A stretch of 7,836 bases of DNA from an uncultured bacterium (GTDB lineage Bacteria > Actinomycetota > Thermoleophilia > BMS3ABIN01). Position numbers and translations under genes: made by a program. Location of the stretch: contig CAJVWY010000050.1 of the NCBI GenBank assembly GCA_913009925.1, positions 1 to 7,836 on the forward strand, in the 5' to 3' direction. The notes beneath the pieces are model-generated. The model saw only the letters and a program-made list of their open reading frames with translations, did no database searches and was not told the DNA's origin. Positions 6,632 through 7,836 of this stretch are shown piece after piece; position 1 is the first letter of the stretch, and every line of letters starts with the position of its first letter.

Positions 6632-7279
6632 GTGAAACTAGTATTACTTGGTGCACCAGGAGCTGGCAAAGGTACTCAGGCCAAGAAGCTCATTGAGAAG
6701 TTCGGCATTCCCCAGATCTCCACAGGCGACCTGCTGCGGGCCGCAGTGGCCGAAGGTACGGAGCTGGGCAAGGAAGCCAAGTCCTATATGGATAAAGGGG
6801 AGCTGGTACCCGACAGCGTGGTCCTGGGGATGATGGAGGAACGGCTGAGCCAGGACGACTGCAAGAACGGTTATATCCTCGATGGATTCCCCCGCAATAC
6901 AGCCCAGGCGGAAGAACTTGATAAGATGCTTGACTCACTCGGTATGCCCCTCGATGCGGCACTCAGTGTCGAGGTCCCCACTGAAGATCTGATGAAGCGC
7001 CTTACCGGCAGGAGAACCTGTCGCGAGTGCGGTCAGATGTACAACATCTACTTCCAGCCGCCCGCTGAGGAAGGCAAGTGCGACAAGTGCGGCGGCGAGC
7101 TGTTTCAGCGGGACGACGACAAGGAAGAGACCATCACCAAGAGGCTCGAGGTCTACCAGGAGCAGACCGCTCCTCTCATCGATTACTACCGGGAAAAGGG
7201 CATCCTCAAAACGGTGACGGGAACAGGCGACATCGATGAGATCTTCCAGAACGTGTTACAGACCCTGGATGCCGGTTAA
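6632..7279 (+). CDS. adk: Adenylate kinase, zinc-binding LID type
   Basis: This cytoplasmic enzyme converts AMP plus ATP into two ADP. From GTG 6632 it has 215 residues, the usual long bacterial form. The P-loop GAPGAGKGT is at 7-15, the AMP-binding STGDLLR at 30-36 with Arg36, and DGFPRN at 84-89 with Arg88. The LID domain carries Cys130, Cys133, Cys150 and Cys153 (CREC and CDKC), the four-cysteine structural zinc site of Gram-positive and thermophile enzymes, replacing the hydrogen-bond network of the E. coli type. All catalytic residues I can check are present. It is followed 52 bases later by sat rather than the map/infA genes commonly found after adk in ribosomal-protein clusters, and here AMP recycling from sulfate activation is a plausible role. 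A second adk elsewhere in the genome is possible. Confidence 0.97.
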   Translation: MKLVLLGAPGAGKGTQAKKLIEKFGIPQISTGDLLRAAVAEGTELGKEAKSYMDKGELVPDSVVLGMMEERLSQDDCKNGYILDGFPRNTAQAEELDKMLDSLGMPLDAALSVEVPTEDLMKRLTGRRTCRECGQMYNIYFQPPAEEGKCDKCGGELFQRDDDKEETITKRLEVYQEQTAPLIDYYREKGILKTVTGTGDIDEIFQNVLQTLDAG

Positions 7280-7331
7280 ACGAGACGATCCGCAAACGGG
7301 GCGCGAAAACCTTAACAGGAGGAGCAAAGAC

Positions 7332-7738
7332 ATGGCATTAGTCAATCCACATGGCAAGGAAAAGAAACTAAAGCCGCTGTTGTTGGAGGGTGATGAGCTG
7401 GCGGTGGAACTGGAGCGGGCCAAGGGCCTAACCGAGGTGAGGATAACCTCACGCGAGAGCGGCGACATCATCATGTTGGGCATAGGCGGGTTCACCCCAC
7501 TCGATGGTTTCATGACCAAAGCGGATTGGCAGGGAGTATGCGACGAATTCGCCATGGCCGATGGGACTTTCTGGCCTATCCCCATCACTGTATCCACCAC
7601 TGAAGGCAAGGCCAACAGCATCACTGAAGGCGAGGACGTGGCCCTGGTGTCCGAGGAAACGGGCGACATCATGGCTATCATGACCGTTAACGAGAAGTAC
7701 ACCATCGACAAGGAACACGAGTGCAACAAGATCTATGG
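7332..7738 (+). CDS. sat: ATP sulfurylase (sulfate adenylyltransferase), 3' end missing
   Basis: This enzyme joins sulfate and ATP to APS and pyrophosphate, the activation step of sulfate reduction, or runs in reverse in sulfur oxidation. About 135 N-terminal residues remain of an expected 380-430, covering the PUA-like N-terminal domain and the entry to the catalytic domain: PHGKEKKLKPLLLEG, the TSRESGDIIMLGIGGFTPLDGFM block, and DGTFWPIPITVS. These match the single-chain dissimilatory-type Sat, not the CysD/CysN pair. The catalytic QxRNP region lies past the break. ATG 7332 follows AGGAGGAG 7317-7324 by 7 bases, a strong site suggesting high expression. The frame runs into the adapter, and the terminal residues DRKSVV are adapter-derived, so the stop at 7758-7760 is false. 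It is probably co-transcribed with adk. Confidence 0.95.
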
Positions 7739-7796
7739 AGATCGGAAGAGCGTCGTGTAGGGAAAGAGTGTAGATCTCGGTGGTCGCCGTATCATT
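7739..7796 (-). other. Illumina P5/TruSeq adapter, right contig end
   Basis: Starting AGATCGGAAGAGCGTCGTGT and ending CGCCGTATCATT, this is the exact reverse complement of the left adapter. The genomic insert ends at 7738 (the shared A at 7739 could be genomic). It supplies a false stop codon to sat. Confidence 0.98.
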
Positions 7797-7836
7797 AAAA
7801 AAAAAAAAAACACAGAAACAAAAGAAAGAAAGACAA
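7797..7836. other. Poly-A run and filler outside the right adapter
   Basis: Fourteen A are followed by an A-rich tail without T. This mirrors the T run and filler on the left and fits sequencing cycles past the end of a library molecule. It is not genomic. Confidence 0.9.

Noticed and set aside
6466..6669. 67-residue minus-strand open frame in the leader before adk
   Set aside because: It overlaps the adk start and the terminator hairpin and shows no recognisable motif.
121..7796. 58-base perfect terminal inverted repeats flanking the whole insert, like a transposon or linear element
   Set aside because: Both copies are the Illumina P5 adapter, and the sequence outside is filler; there is no transposase or target-site duplication.
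7797..7810. Poly-A tract suggesting a poly-adenylated transcript or retroelement
   Set aside because: It directly follows the adapter and is mirrored by the T run at 112-120; it is a sequencing artefact.
1..7836. CRISPR array, insertion sequence, prophage or defence system
   Set aside because: No regularly spaced repeats, transposase, integrase, phage or nuclease-like genes are present in the insert.

Overview
The window is an assembled bacterial contig whose real genomic insert runs from about 179 to 7738. Each end carries a full 58-base Illumina P5-type adapter, in opposite orientations, with a T or A run and low-complexity filler outside it. Genes cut by the ends (the phosphoesterase on the left, ATP sulfurylase on the right) are therefore truncated by library or assembly limits, not by biology. 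The insert is GC-rich in its genes and uses TTG and GTG starts with good Shine-Dalgarno sites. The ATP sulfurylase resembles the form found in dissimilatory sulfur metabolism. That points to an anaerobic sulfate reducer or other sulfur-metabolising bacterium; I cannot place the phylum from the sequence alone.

Layout, left to right: (i) the 3' part of an exported-looking calcineurin-like metallophosphoesterase (+); (ii) a small three-repeat TPR protein (-), convergent with it; (iii) serS, seryl-tRNA synthetase (+), followed 70 bases later by tRNA-Ser(UGA), so enzyme and substrate RNA lie side by side; (iv) a TTG-started MMPL/RND-family membrane transporter overlapping by ATGA a membrane acyltransferase of the Acyltransferase 3 family, probably one operon that acylates and moves an envelope lipid or glycan; (v) a 380-base AT-richer intergenic region with a near-consensus promoter, repeats and dyads around it, a foldable leader of about 200 nt and an intrinsic-terminator-like hairpin with a T7 tract ending just before the next gene; (vi) adk, a zinc-type adenylate kinase started at GTG; (vii) the first third of sat, dissimilatory-type ATP sulfurylase, 52 bases after adk.

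The adk-sat pair makes metabolic sense. ATP sulfurylase makes APS from sulfate and ATP, APS reduction releases AMP, and adenylate kinase returns AMP to ADP. The structured leader with an apparent attenuator in front of this pair is the most interesting unexplained element of the window.
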